From assembly GCF_000188255.1 (NCBI RefSeq), contig NZ_GL831081.1, positions 182,667 through 219,331 of the forward strand: a DNA stretch of 36,665 nt. The letters run 5' to 3'. The position numbers were made by a program, and so were the translations under genes. This DNA is from Actinobacillus ureae ATCC 25976. GTDB lineage: Bacteria; Pseudomonadota; Gammaproteobacteria; Enterobacterales; Pasteurellaceae. This document shows positions 27,303 through 36,665 of the stretch, piece by piece; positions within the stretch are counted from its first letter, which is position 1, and every line of letters starts with the position of its first letter. Under the pieces are notes generated by a model. It was not told the origin of the DNA. It was given only the letters and a program-made list of their open reading frames with translations, and searched no databases.

Positions 27303-27318
27303 CTGTTTTTATATACAG
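27303..27318 (+). promoter_or_regulatory. LexA (SOS) box before dinB
   Basis: CTGTTTTTATATACAG is a full CTGT-N8-ACAG palindrome, the gammaproteobacterial LexA site, centred about 32 bases before the dinB ATG. It predicts SOS control of dinB. Confidence 0.85.
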
Positions 27319-27342
27319 TTAATTGTAAATTATCAAGATACT

Positions 27343-28413
27343 ATGGCAACACAACGCAAAATCATTCACATCGACATGGACTGCTTTTATGCTGCGATTG
27401 AAATGCGAGAAAATCCGGCGTTAATCGGCAAACCTGTTGCCGTTGGAGGTTCTGTAGAAGGGCGAGGTGTATTGACTACTTGTAATTACGAAGCCAGAAA
27501 ATTCGGATTACACAGTGCAATGCCAACCGCACAAGCGTTAAAACGTTGCCCGAATCTGATTCTAGTGCCGGTAAATATGCCGTTATACAAAACGGTTTCC
27601 GAACAGATTCATCAAATATTTCGCCGTTATACTGATATTATTGAACCACTTTCATTAGACGAAGCTTATTTAGATGTGACGGATTGTCAGCAATGCTCCG
27701 GCTCTGCCACTTGGATTGCCCAAGAAATTCGAGCAGCAATTTGGCACGAATTACATTTAACCGCCTCCGCCGGCATTGCCCCGCTCAAATTTTTGGCAAA
27801 AATCGCTTCGGATCAAAACAAGCCTAATGGACAATTTGTCATTTCTCCGGAAAATATGACCGCTTTTATTTATGATTTGCCGTTAAAAAAGATCCCAGGT
27901 GTCGGAAAGGTAACTAATGAAAAATTAGCACAACTGGGGTTACATACTTGTGGCGATATTCAGCACAGCGATAAAGCTTTTATTTACAAGACATTTGGCA
28001 AATTCGGGCAACGACTTTGGGACTTCAGCCACGCAATTGATAACCGAAAAATCGAAGTTAATCGCCCTCGTAAATCTTTAGCGGTCGAAAATACACTCCC
28101 GACTGATATTTGGCATTTATCGGAAGCGGAGCAAATTGTAGATGAGCTATTTAAGAAACTGGTTTTTCGGCTACAACGAAATTGGGGCAAACGTTCATTA
28201 CAAGAGTTTAAAAAATTAGCAATCAAACTAAAGTTCGGCGATTTTACGCAAACCACCTTGGAACGAACCACTGACGGACTTTCGCTCGAGCGTTTTATCG
28301 AATTACTTCAACAAGTTTGGCAACGGACGAATCATCGTTCGGTACGCTTAATCGGGCTTTCAGTGCATTACCCGACGAAAAAAGTTAAAAAACAGTTAAA
28401 TTTATGGGAATAA
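27343..28413 (+). CDS. dinB: DNA polymerase IV
   Basis: DinB is a Y-family polymerase that copies damaged DNA with low fidelity. The product is 356 residues. Catalytic residues are visible in HIDMDCFYAAIE near the start and SLDEAYLDVT at about residue 105. GIAPLKFLAKIASDQNKPNG and KIPGVGKV (helix-hairpin-helix) follow. The C terminus ends KKQLNLWE, a plausible sliding-clamp peptide containing QLNLW. A LexA box precedes it. Confidence 0.97.
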   Translation: MATQRKIIHIDMDCFYAAIEMRENPALIGKPVAVGGSVEGRGVLTTCNYEARKFGLHSAMPTAQALKRCPNLILVPVNMPLYKTVSEQIHQIFRRYTDIIEPLSLDEAYLDVTDCQQCSGSATWIAQEIRAAIWHELHLTASAGIAPLKFLAKIASDQNKPNGQFVISPENMTAFIYDLPLKKIPGVGKVTNEKLAQLGLHTCGDIQHSDKAFIYKTFGKFGQRLWDFSHAIDNRKIEVNRPRKSLAVENTLPTDIWHLSEAEQIVDELFKKLVFRLQRNWGKRSLQEFKKLAIKLKFGDFTQTTLERTTDGLSLERFIELLQQVWQRTNHRSVRLIGLSVHYPTKKVKKQLNLWE

Positions 28414-28498
28414 TTGTTGCTAAAGGATTGAATTCTTATAAAATTGCCCCATTTAATGACCAGTTTTTCCTCACTCTTTTTTGGAGATTTATCTATCT

Positions 28499-29368
28499 AT
28501 GGCAAAAAGAATTGTCTTATTTTTATTAACTAACTTAGCGATTACCTTCGTACTTGGTATTGTGTTAAATATCATTTTCCAAGTAACCGGTATTCAAGGC
28601 GGTAGCACTGCAGGTATTTTAGTGATGTCGCTTTTATTTGGTTTCGCGGGTTCTTTAATCTCATTATTTATGTCAAAAAGTATGGCATTACGTTCCGTTG
28701 GCGCAGAAGTTATTCAACAACCTCGTAACCATGCAGAACAATGGTTATTTGATACGGTACAACGTCAATCACAGCAAGCAGGTATTCCAATGCCGGATAT
28801 TGCGATTTATCACTCTGCCGATGTAAACGCATTTGCAACCGGTGCAACGAAAAGTAATTCGTTAGTGGCGGTAAGTACCGGTTTATTGGACAATATGACC
28901 GAAGATGAAGCCGAAGCTGTGGTAGCACATGAAATCGCACACATTGCAAACGGCGATATGGTAACGATGACCTTACTACAAGGTGTATTGAATACCTTTG
29001 TTATCTTCTTATCTCGCATTATTTCCACCGCAGTTGCAAGCGGTAAAGATGAAAACGGTAATAACACTCAAAATACCTTGGTTTTCTGGATTGTGGATAT
29101 CGCTTTACAAATGATCTTTGGTGTAATCGCAACCATGATTGCGATGTGGTTCTCACGTTACCGTGAATACCGTGCGGACGCAGGTTCGGCACAATTAGTC
29201 GGCAAAGAGAAAATGATTGCGGCGCTACAACGTTTGCAACACGTACATGAGCCACAAGAAATGGAAGGTTCTCTTGCAGCATTTATGATTAACGGCGTAC
29301 GTTCTAAAGAATTATTTATGAGTCACCCACCACTTGAAAAACGTATCGAAGCGTTAAGAAACTTATAA
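28499..29368 (+). CDS. htpX: Membrane protease HtpX
   Basis: HtpX is an inner-membrane zinc metalloprotease that degrades damaged membrane proteins. The product is 289 residues with two N-terminal helices, the zinc motif [11 protein letters not shown] (H144, E145, H148), two further helices, and the [12 protein letters not shown] glutamate site. The ATG at 28499 is used because [12 protein letters not shown] is the usual start and GGAG lies about 12 bases upstream. It is followed by a paired-uptake-signal terminator. Confidence 0.96.
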   Translation: MAKRIVLFLLTNLAITFVLGIVLNIIFQVTGIQGGSTAGILVMSLLFGFAGSLISLFMSKSMALRSVGAEVIQQPRNHAEQWLFDTVQRQSQQAGIPMPDIAIYHSADVNAFATGATKSNSLVAVSTGLLDNMTEDEAEAVVAHEIAHIANGDMVTMTLLQGVLNTFVIFLSRIISTAVASGKDENGNNTQNTLVFWIVDIALQMIFGVIATMIAMWFSRYREYRADAGSAQLVGKEKMIAALQRLQHVHEPQEMEGSLAAFMINGVRSKELFMSHPPLEKRIEALRNL

Positions 29369-29373
29369 TCGAC

Positions 29374-29420
29374 AAGCGGTCTGATTTTGCAAAAAAATCA
29401 CAAGAACAGACCGCTTTTTT
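29374..29420. terminator. Paired-uptake-signal terminator after htpX
   Basis: AAGCGGTCTG (29374-29383) and CAGACCGCTT (29407-29416) are perfect inverted arms, followed on the plus strand by a T run. The left arm is part of a full uptake signal (29372-29381). It lies between the converging htpX and yqaA. Confidence 0.85.
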
Positions 29421-29434
29421 ATTACGATTAAAAT

Positions 29435-29920
29435 TTAAAATATAAAAGGATAAAGCATAAAAAGCAGCAGCAAATAGCGCACTAACTTTCCTAATGTAAT
29501 GAAAAATACCGTTTGCCAAATATTCAATCTGAGCCAGCCTGCCATACCACATAATACATCGCCAATAACCGGTAAGCTCGTCAGAAGAAGCGCAAATACA
29601 CCATATTTTTCACATAAAGACAGTGCTAATCTTGCGGAACGATGTTGCAAATTAACCGGCTTAGGAATTAATAGTCCCATCGCATAAGTGATGATACTGC
29701 CGAGGCTATTGCCTAATGTGGCAATCAAAACTAACCACATCATACTTGCAGAAAAAATCGTTTGTTCCACCAATAAATTTTTTGATGCTAATGCAGTAAA
29801 AATCAATTCGGAATTACCAGGCAAAACCGTAGCGCTTAAAAAGGCACTGAGGAACATTGAGATTAATTGGTTTTCTTCAGAGAAGAAAAAACTAAGTAAT
29901 GAAGTAAAATAATCTATCAT
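29435..29920 (-). CDS. yqaA: YqaA-type small membrane protein, DedA/SNARE-associated family
   Basis: The 161-residue protein has about four to five membrane helices. The features SAFLSATVLPGNSELIF, ATLGNSLGSIITYAMG, and SLPVIGDVLCGMAGWL match YqaA proteins of the DedA-related VTT group, thought to act in membrane lipid handling. Function in this organism is unknown. It is transcribed divergently from focA, with the FNR sites in the gap. Confidence 0.82.
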   Translation of the reverse strand: MIDYFTSLLSFFFSEENQLISMFLSAFLSATVLPGNSELIFTALASKNLLVEQTIFSASMMWLVLIATLGNSLGSIITYAMGLLIPKPVNLQHRSARLALSLCEKYGVFALLLTSLPVIGDVLCGMAGWLRLNIWQTVFFITLGKLVRYLLLLFMLYPFIF

Positions 29921-29991
29921 GTTGATTTGTAATATTTTTGTTAAGAAAATGATCGATGTATTTTAACGAAAATTTTCATTTAAGTTTCAAT

Positions 29992-30005
29992 TTGATTTAC
30001 ATCAA
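29992..30005 (+). promoter_or_regulatory. FNR site 1 upstream of focA
   Basis: TTGATTTACATCAA is an exact TTGAT-N4-ATCAA FNR palindrome. Its centre lies about 33 bases before the TATAAT at 30029-30034, so about -41.5 from the expected transcript start, the class II activation position. Confidence 0.85.
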
Positions 30006-30014
30006 AATTCGCTT

Positions 30015-30028
30015 TTGATTTACCTCAA
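30015..30028 (+). promoter_or_regulatory. FNR-like site 2 overlapping the focA core promoter
   Basis: TTGATTTACCTCAA differs by one base from the FNR consensus. It ends directly at the TATAAT -10 element (30029-30034), a position where binding could block polymerase. Centre spacing to site 1 is 23 bases. Confidence 0.65.
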
Positions 30029-30121
30029 TATAATGGCAATTTTATTTTGAGTATTGCATTAACAGGTCTATAATTCTCAACAATTTCTGTAATTTTTCAA
30101 ATTTATATTTAAGGATTATAA

Positions 30122-30946
30122 ATGTTCTCACCTGCTGAAATGGCAAAAATCGCTGAAGACGGTGCAGTCTATAAGGCAACTAAACATCAATTATATTCTT
30201 TTATCTCGGCAATTTTAGCAGGTGGTTTCATCGCGCTTGCTTTTGTCTTTTATACCACAACACAAACCAGTGCGGCAGATGTACCGTGGGGAATAGCAAA
30301 ACTCGTCGGAGGTACCGTTTTCTCTTTAGGCGTGATCCTATGCGTAGTATTCGGTGCGGAATTATTTACTTCATCAACCTTAACTGCCGTTGCGAAAGCA
30401 ACACATCGTATTACTTGGTTCCAAATGTTTAGAAACTGGTTCATTGTATATGGCGGTAACTTTGTCGGTGGCTTGAGTATGGTTGTGCTTATTTGGCTTT
30501 CAGGTCAAATTATGGCGGCAAACGGTCAATGGGGATTAACCATTCTTAAAACGGCACAACACAAAATTCATCATACTTGGATGGAAGCTTTTACCTTAGG
30601 TATTTTATGTAACATTATGGTTTGTCTTGCGGTATGGATGGCAAATGCCGGTAAAAGTCTAACAGACAAAGCATTTATTATGATTATGCCGATTGCATTA
30701 TTCGTGTCATCAGGCTTTGAGCACTGTGTTGCAAATATGTTTATGATCCCGATGGGTATGATGATTTCACAAGTTGCATCACCTGAATTCTGGACAGCGA
30801 TTAATGTCGATCCGGCACAATACGCAGACTTAGATTTATATCATTTTATTGTTAAGAATCTTATTCCGGTAACATTAGGAAATATTGTCGGGGGAGTGTT
30901 CTTCATCGGCTTAGTACAATGGTTCTTATACATTCGTAAACACTAA
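30122..30946 (+). CDS. focA: Formate channel FocA
   Basis: FocA is a pentameric inner-membrane formate channel used in fermentation. The 274-residue protein has six membrane helices and the formate/nitrite transporter motifs [24 protein letters not shown], and [10 protein letters not shown]. The N terminus ([18 protein letters not shown]) matches the segment that interacts with pyruvate formate-lyase in E. coli. AAGGA lies upstream of the ATG at 30122. It is followed by pflB after 92 bases. Confidence 0.96.
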   Translation: MFSPAEMAKIAEDGAVYKATKHQLYSFISAILAGGFIALAFVFYTTTQTSAADVPWGIAKLVGGTVFSLGVILCVVFGAELFTSSTLTAVAKATHRITWFQMFRNWFIVYGGNFVGGLSMVVLIWLSGQIMAANGQWGLTILKTAQHKIHHTWMEAFTLGILCNIMVCLAVWMANAGKSLTDKAFIMIMPIALFVSSGFEHCVANMFMIPMGMMISQVASPEFWTAINVDPAQYADLDLYHFIVKNLIPVTLGNIVGGVFFIGLVQWFLYIRKH

Positions 30947-30960
30947 TAAAATTTCGATTT

Positions 30961-31004
30961 AAGCGGTTTAATTTGTGTAACTTTTTGCAAAAAAGACCGC
31001 TTGT
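30961..31004 (+). repeat. Inverted uptake-signal cores between focA and pflB
   Basis: AAGCGGT at 30961-30967 and ACCGCTT at 30996-31002 form an inverted repeat with a 28-base loop; the right arm is a full minus-strand uptake signal (30995-31004). There is no long T run after it, so it would be a weak terminator or processing point at most. Confidence 0.5.
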
Positions 31005-31038
31005 AAAACTTAATTTACTAACAAACAGAGGACTTAAA

Positions 31039-33351
31039 ATGACTCAACTAACTGAAGCTCAACAAAAAGCATGGGCAGGGTTTACTGGTGGCGACTGGCA
31101 AACTGAAGTAAACGTACGTGATTTTATCCAAAAAAACTATACTCCATATGAAGGCGACGAGTCTTTCTTAGCTGGCGCAACAGCTGCGACAACTAAGTTA
31201 TGGGAAGAAGTGATGGAAAAAATCAAAGTTGAGAACAAAACTCACGAACCGTACGATATTGATTGCGAAACTCCATCAACAATTACTTCTCACAAGGCAG
31301 GTTATATCGATCAAGCTTTAGAGAAAATTGTAGGTCTTCAAACTGATGCGCCATTAAAACGTGCGATTATCCCGTTTGGTGGTATCAAAATGGTTAAAGG
31401 TTCTTGCGAAGTTTATCGTCGTACCTTAAACCCTGAAGTAGAAAAAATCTTTACTGAATATCGTAAAACACATAACCAAGGTGTATTCGATGTTTATACT
31501 CCGGATATTTTACGTTGCCGTAAATCAGGTGTAATTACTGGTCTTCCGGATGCTTACGGTCGTGGTCGTATTATCGGTGACTACCGTCGTTTAGCAATAT
31601 ACGGTGCGGATTTCTTAATGAAAGACAAGCAAAAACAATTTGCTTCATTACAACCTCGTTTAGAAGCGGGTGAAGATATCCAAGCAACAATCCAATTACG
31701 TGAAGAAATCGCAGAACAACACCGTGCATTAGGTCAAATCAAACAAATGGCTGCATCATACGGTTTTGACGTTTCTCGTCCGGCTGAAACAGCACAAGAA
31801 GCGGTTCAATGGACTTACTTCGCATACCTTGCTGCAGTTAAATCACAAAACGGTGCAGCAATGTCATTCGGTCGTGTATCTTCATTCTTAGATATCTATA
31901 TCGAACGTGACTTAAAAGCAGGAAAAATCACAGAAGAAGAAGCGCAAGAGTTAATCGACCATTTAGTAATGAAATTACGTATGGTTCGTTTCTTACGTAC
32001 ACCTGAATACGATCAATTATTCTCAGGCGACCCAATGTGGGCAACTGAAACTTTAGCAGGTATGGGCTTAGACGGTCGTACATTAGTAACCAAAAACAGC
32101 TTCCGTATCTTAAATACGCTTTACACAATGGGTCCATCACCAGAGCCAAACTTAACTATCCTTTGGTCTGAACAATTACCGGACGGTTTCAAACGTTATT
32201 GTGCAAAAGTATCAATCGATACTTCATCAGTACAATATGAAAACGATGACTTAATGCGTCCTGATTTCGATAACGATGACTATGCAATCGCATGTTGCGT
32301 ATCGCCAATGGTTGTGGGTAAACAAATGCAATTCTTCGGTGCGCGTGCAAACTTAGCGAAAACAATGTTATACGCAATCAACGGTGGTATCGATGAGAAA
32401 TCTGGTGCACAAGTTGGTCCAAAAACTTCACCAATTACAGACGAATATCTAAACTTCGACGATGTAATGGATCGTATGGATCACTTCATGGATTGGTTAG
32501 CAACACAATATGTGACTGCATTAAATATCATCCACTTCATGCACGATAAATACAGCTATGAAGCGGCATTAATGGCATTCCACGATCGTGATGTATTCCG
32601 TACAATGGCATGTGGTATCGCAGGCCTTTCTGTTGCGGCGGACTCATTATCTGCAATCAAATATGCGAAAGTTAAACCGATTCGTGGTGACATCAAAGAT
32701 AAAGATGGTAATGTAGTAGCTTCAAACGTAGCGTTAGACTTCGAAATTGAAGGCGAATATCCACAATTCGGTAACAACGATAACCGTGTAGACGAAATCG
32801 CTTGTGACTTAGTTGAACGTTTCATGAAGAAAATTCAAACACACAAAACTTACCGCAATGCGACTCCGACACAGTCAGTTCTTACTATCACTTCTAACGT
32901 GGTTTACGGTAAGAAAACTGGTAATACGCCTGATGGTCGTCGTGCTGGTGCTCCGTTCGGTCCAGGTGCAAACCCAATGCACGGTCGTGACCAAAAAGGT
33001 GCGGTTGCATCATTAACTTCTGTTGCAAAACTTCCGTTTGCTTATGCGAAAGACGGTATTTCATATACTTTCTCAATCGTACCAAACGCATTAGGTAAAG
33101 ATTACGAAGCACAAAAACGTAACCTTGCGGGCTTAATGGACGGTTACTTCCACCACGAAGCAACTGTTGAGGGTGGTCAACACTTAAACGTAAACGTATT
33201 AAACCGTAAAACATTATTAGATGCGGTTGAGCATCCAGAGAAATATCCACAATTAACCATTCGTGTATCTGGTTATGCGGTACGTTTCAACTCTTTAACT
33301 AAAGAGCAACAAATGGACGTAATCACACGTACATTTACTGAATCAATGTAA
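31039..33351 (+). CDS. pflB: Pyruvate formate-lyase
   Basis: PflB splits pyruvate with CoA to acetyl-CoA and formate without oxygen. The 770-residue product is full length. The active-site cysteine pair is in IACCVSPM (about C419-C420) and the radical glycine in RVSGYAVRF (about G745). I take the ATG at 31039, with AGAGGA upstream, rather than an upstream start that would add 22 unlike residues. Codon use is strongly biased toward a small codon set, as expected for a very highly expressed gene. It lies between focA and pflA. Confidence 0.98.
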   Translation: MTQLTEAQQKAWAGFTGGDWQTEVNVRDFIQKNYTPYEGDESFLAGATAATTKLWEEVMEKIKVENKTHEPYDIDCETPSTITSHKAGYIDQALEKIVGLQTDAPLKRAIIPFGGIKMVKGSCEVYRRTLNPEVEKIFTEYRKTHNQGVFDVYTPDILRCRKSGVITGLPDAYGRGRIIGDYRRLAIYGADFLMKDKQKQFASLQPRLEAGEDIQATIQLREEIAEQHRALGQIKQMAASYGFDVSRPAETAQEAVQWTYFAYLAAVKSQNGAAMSFGRVSSFLDIYIERDLKAGKITEEEAQELIDHLVMKLRMVRFLRTPEYDQLFSGDPMWATETLAGMGLDGRTLVTKNSFRILNTLYTMGPSPEPNLTILWSEQLPDGFKRYCAKVSIDTSSVQYENDDLMRPDFDNDDYAIACCVSPMVVGKQMQFFGARANLAKTMLYAINGGIDEKSGAQVGPKTSPITDEYLNFDDVMDRMDHFMDWLATQYVTALNIIHFMHDKYSYEAALMAFHDRDVFRTMACGIAGLSVAADSLSAIKYAKVKPIRGDIKDKDGNVVASNVALDFEIEGEYPQFGNNDNRVDEIACDLVERFMKKIQTHKTYRNATPTQSVLTITSNVVYGKKTGNTPDGRRAGAPFGPGANPMHGRDQKGAVASLTSVAKLPFAYAKDGISYTFSIVPNALGKDYEAQKRNLAGLMDGYFHHEATVEGGQHLNVNVLNRKTLLDAVEHPEKYPQLTIRVSGYAVRFNSLTKEQQMDVITRTFTESM

Positions 33352-33371
33352 TCACTCACATTGAGTTCTTT

Positions 33372-33420
33372 AAGCGGTCAGATTTTGCAAAATTTTTGCG
33401 GAATCTGACCGCTTCTTTAT
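33372..33420 (+). terminator. Paired-uptake-signal terminator after pflB
   Basis: AAGCGGTCAGATT (33372-33384) and AATCTGACCGCTT (33402-33414) are perfect 13-base inverted arms, followed by CTTTATT. It separates pflB from pflA. Confidence 0.85.
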
Positions 33421-33480
33421 TGATATTCTGTTAAAATAACGAAAACGAATTTATTATTTTATTAATCGAAGGAATCATAT

Positions 33481-34218
33481 ATGTCTATTGCTCGTTACCA
33501 TTCATATGAATCTTGCGGTACTGTTGATGGTCCGGGAATTCGCTTCATTCTATTTTTACAAGGTTGTCTAATGCGTTGTAAATATTGCCACAACCGTGAT
33601 ACATGGGATCTTGATGGCGGTAAAGAAATCAGTGTCGAATATTTGATGAAAGAAGTGGTAACCTATAAACACTTTATGAAAGCGACTGGCGGCGGCGTAA
33701 CTGCATCTGGTGGCGAAGCTGTATTACAAATGGAATTTGTGCGAGATTGGTTTAGAGCGTGTAAAGTGGAAGGTATTGATACTTGTTTGGATACCAATGG
33801 TTTTGTTCGTCACTATAGTCCGGTAGTTGATGAAATGCTTGAAGTGACTGATTTAGTGATGCTCGACTTAAAGCAACTAAATGATGAAATCCACCAAGAT
33901 TTAATCGGTGTATCGAATAAACGTACGCTTGATTTTGCTCGCTATCTACAAAAATTAAATAAACGTACTTGGGTTCGTTATGTTGTTGTACCGGGTTATA
34001 CCGATGATGATGATTCCGCACATCGCTTAGGGCAATTTATCCAAGGTATGCAAAATATCGAAAAAGTCGAACTGTTGCCATATCACCGCTTAGGCGCACA
34101 TAAGTGGGAAACGCTTGGTTATAAATATGAATTAGACGGTGTATTGCCACCGCCAAAAGAAGATCTTGAACGTATTCAAAAAATTATTGAAAGCTACGGA
34201 CATACCGTGAAATTCTAA
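33481..34218 (+). CDS. pflA: Pyruvate formate-lyase activating enzyme
   Basis: PflA is a radical-SAM enzyme that places the glycyl radical on PflB. The 245-residue product has the iron-sulfur motif CLMRCKYC (C29, C33, C36) and the following [15 protein letters not shown] loop. GAAGGA precedes the ATG at 33481. A terminator separates it from pflB, so it may have its own promoter in the 60-base gap after that hairpin. Confidence 0.97.
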   Translation: MSIARYHSYESCGTVDGPGIRFILFLQGCLMRCKYCHNRDTWDLDGGKEISVEYLMKEVVTYKHFMKATGGGVTASGGEAVLQMEFVRDWFRACKVEGIDTCLDTNGFVRHYSPVVDEMLEVTDLVMLDLKQLNDEIHQDLIGVSNKRTLDFARYLQKLNKRTWVRYVVVPGYTDDDDSAHRLGQFIQGMQNIEKVELLPYHRLGAHKWETLGYKYELDGVLPPPKEDLERIQKIIESYGHTVKF

Positions 34219-34235
34219 CCCCATTACATAAGAAT

Positions 34236-34280
34236 AAAAAAATCCACAAGGTACGATTAAATATACTTTGGGGATTTTAT
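34236..34280. terminator. Imperfect terminator between pflA and the znuD remnant
   Basis: AAAAATCCACAAGG (near 34237-34251) and CTTTGGGGATTTTAT (near 34266-34280) pair with two mismatches. A and T tracts flank both sides, suiting the two converging genes. Confidence 0.5.
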
Positions 34281-34297
34281 TTACTCTAAAAGTTTTA

Positions 34298-36594
34298 TTA
34301 GAAAGTCACATTCATACCAAGCATCGCATTTCTACCCATTTGTGGAATATGAGGTAAATAAGACACATGCTGATGGATTTTCTGATTTAGCAAGTTATCC
34401 ATTTTTAGGAATACTTGATATTCCATCTGATTCAACACTTTATTGTAAGTTAAACCGACATTCACTTGATGAGAGCTCGGTGTTGCTTTTTCATATTTCG
34501 ACACGTTATTCTGAGTAAACACTCGATAATATTCCAACATCCCCGACCAATTCTGATTGAAATCAGCATTAAATCTTGCTCCTAAACGTAATGGAGGCAC
34601 ACGTGGTGCTGAAATATCAGGTTGCGTTTCCCAGCCTGAAACCTGTCCTCTTTTGGCACCAAAAATGTAATAGCCTTTTGGAATATCAGGAAGATCAGTT
34701 AATTTACCACGAACATAATCACCAAATACGGCAAGACGATAGTTCGGCGTAAAGAGATAACCAATCTCGCCTTCTACCCCACTAAAACGTGCTTTCCCTT
34801 GGTAATAACGGTTTACTTTTAAATTATATTCGTCAGTCAAAGATTTCGGACCACGGTTATCATTCAGCGTAAGTGGATAAATATAATTATCGTAATGAGT
34901 GTGATAAATATTGAATTTATAATCCCACTTCTCTCCCATATAAGCTAAAGCTAACTCAATATGATTTGAACGCTCTTTATTTAGGTTTTTATTACCAGCT
35001 TCAAAAGCATTCAGTGCAATATGTTTACCGTGCGCATATAGCTCTTGAGCATTTGGTAAACGTTCCTGATGGGAAGTCTTTAAAGTCAGTTTATGATCCG
35101 GAGCAAAAAACCAATTGGTTGCAAAACTATAAGGGTAACCGGTTTCCTTATGCGGTTCCAGATTGGCATTGGCGTATTAAAGCCTAACCATTGATCAATT
35201 AACTTAACATCATAATCCATTGAAATTTTTTGGCGCTCAATACGGCTACTGACTTCAAATGAAAAGTCGCCGAGATTTAATCGCTCAATACCAAATACAC
35301 TAAATTGCTTGGTTTTCGGATTATTCAATAGTTGTTGCTTATTCACGACACGGGCAGCTTCTAATGATAAAGCACTGGTCTGTAAATGAGAATATTGTGC
35401 TCCAATCGCCCCTTTTAACCCATTCCATTCTGAATGCACTAATTCGAGACGTAGATTTTTTCCTTTATTTTTAAAGTAATTCTCTATTCTATTGCCATCT
35501 TTTTCATCATGAAAATAATCAACGTAATTCGCAGTGACTTTTAGTGATTCAATGCCCTTTAGCGGATTCTTTAATTCCCCGTCAAGATCATAGCGTTTGG
35601 AGTGCATATCAATCCAAGGCTTACCATGTGGGTGATCTTGCATACCATACTGAGAACCGCGGGGAATATGCGTATGATCTAAACGAAGTCCCGGATTGTT
35701 ATAATCAATATCACTTTCTTCAGCTAAATGCGGATAAAAGCGGAGATAACCTTTCTCAAACATCACACCTTGGCGGATAATACTAATTGTATAATGATCA
35801 TATTGAAGCGTATGCCCAACTAAACCATATTTATTACGTTGATCCGTGTAAGCCACACCTAAATGCCCTTTCTCACCAATCCAAGAAAGTCCAACTGTTC
35901 CCGATTGAGACTGAAGATCACTATCCGGTACCCGATGATAAGGTTTACCTTCAATGGTGAATTTCGGCGCATAATATTCGGAAGCTTTGTTATATAACCC
36001 TTGTAAACATAAGGCGAAATTATTACCTAATGCAAAAGTAGAACCGACATAAGTTAAACGTTCTTTATTCGCAGAACTAAAACGTACACCGGCTTGCCCT
36101 TCATATCCTTTTTCCGGTACAGCACTTAGAATTTTCTCATCAACCACATTAATCAGTCCGGCATTATTTCCCGCGCTGTAAAGTAAGGTTGTAGGTCCTC
36201 GTAAAATTTCAATACGTTTTGCAAGCAAAGAATCTACGGTAACCGCATGATCGGGAGATAGCTCTGACATATCGAAGATTTCTCCGTTATTTTGCAAAAT
36301 TTTTGCACGTTTGCGTTCTTGACCTCGAATAACAGATGCACTTGCTCCACCACCGAATTGGCTGGAATGAATCCCCAACTCACCTGATAATGCATTACCT
36401 AATGTCGCTCCTCGTTGTTTTAGTATTTGGCTATCTACCACTTTTTCATTGATATTTAGACCATCTCCTAACAAATTACCTTTCGTATCTGGCGCATTAC
36501 CTTCAACAATAATCATATCTAGAGTTTCTTCTGACGCAGATAGCGTATTTGAGATTAAAAGCAATAAACTCAACGCCAAACTATTTTTTTTCAT
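34298..36594 (-). pseudogene. znuD: ZnuD-type TonB-dependent zinc receptor, frameshifted
   Basis: The gene encodes a TonB-dependent outer-membrane receptor close to Neisseria ZnuD, which takes up zinc. The ATG at 36592-36594 opens a signal peptide ending TLSA. A plug with SQFGGGASASVIRGQ and RIEILRGPTTLLYSAGN follows, then the barrel with the His-rich loop (LDHTHIPRGS to DHPHGKPW) seen in ZnuD. Near 35163-35166 one base is missing, changing the frame after NTPMP and adding a false tail. Restoring one A gives NLEPHKETGYPYSFATNWFF and continuous reading to the usual terminal phenylalanine at 34301. The C-terminal part (34298-35165) is otherwise intact. A single lesion could be recent, or a sequencing error. 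Confidence 0.88.
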
Positions 36595-36665
36595 TTTATT
36601 CAACCTAAAACCATAAAAAAATTAAGGATGTAAATTTACTTTAAAACACACTAATTTGGGGATAG

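Noticed and set aside
34966-35187. Plus-strand open frame of about 73 codons
   Set aside because: It lies antisense to the broken part of znuD; restoring one base on the minus strand gives a clear receptor sequence through the whole stretch.
1-36665. CRISPR array, transposase, prophage or tandem short-repeat contingency locus
   Set aside because: No spaced direct repeats, transposase motifs, phage genes or long tetranucleotide runs were seen on reading either strand.

Overview
The window looks like a chromosomal segment of a Pasteurellaceae bacterium of the Actinobacillus type. It carries many copies of the DNA uptake signal with core ACAAGCGGTC (for example 8926-8935, 13523-13532, 20359-20368, 22024-22033, 29372-29381, and on the minus strand 30995-31004), the form known from A. 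pleuropneumoniae, Mannheimia and H. ducreyi rather than the H. influenzae form. The gene families also fit this group. The species cannot be fixed from the sequence alone. No RNA gene, transposase, phage gene or CRISPR array was seen.

Left end (1-2345): remains of a transferrin-receptor operon, tbpB-tbpA, behind a Fur-box-like promoter. tbpB has at least two frameshifts and two in-frame stops. tbpA stops inside its plug domain. Next come three metabolic blocks, all on the minus strand: argC-argB-argD (arginine synthesis, with a tandem ArgR operator), and nupC-deoC-deoD (nucleoside uptake and breakdown). msrA follows on the plus strand.

Centre (9511-19517): one long minus-strand cluster, neuD-neuB-neuA-neuC-wzx-GT52-GT25-wzy-GT2-GT2. 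The neu genes encode the complete route from UDP-GlcNAc to CMP-sialic acid. The remaining genes look like a flippase, a polymerase and four glycosyltransferases, one of them a GT52 sialyltransferase candidate. Together they should make and export a sialylated surface glycan, probably on lipooligosaccharide or an O-antigen-like chain. The second half resembles the H. influenzae lsg locus. A perfect 10-bp inverted repeat of uptake signals separates the two halves. This is the most interesting system in the window, because characterised Pasteurellaceae mostly scavenge sialic acid rather than making it.

Right part (19606-34218): housekeeping genes elyC-like, priA, rarD, alaA, menF, lysO, dinB (with a LexA box), htpX and yqaA, then the anaerobic block focA-pflB-pflA. 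focA has two FNR-type sites, one placed near -41.5 of a consensus -10 element. Right end (34298-36594): a ZnuD-type TonB-dependent zinc receptor gene broken by a single frameshift.

Thus two metal-capture outer-membrane receptor systems, one at each end, are damaged, while the sialylated-glycan cluster between them is fully open. Inverted pairs of uptake signals serve as likely transcription terminators at several gene ends.
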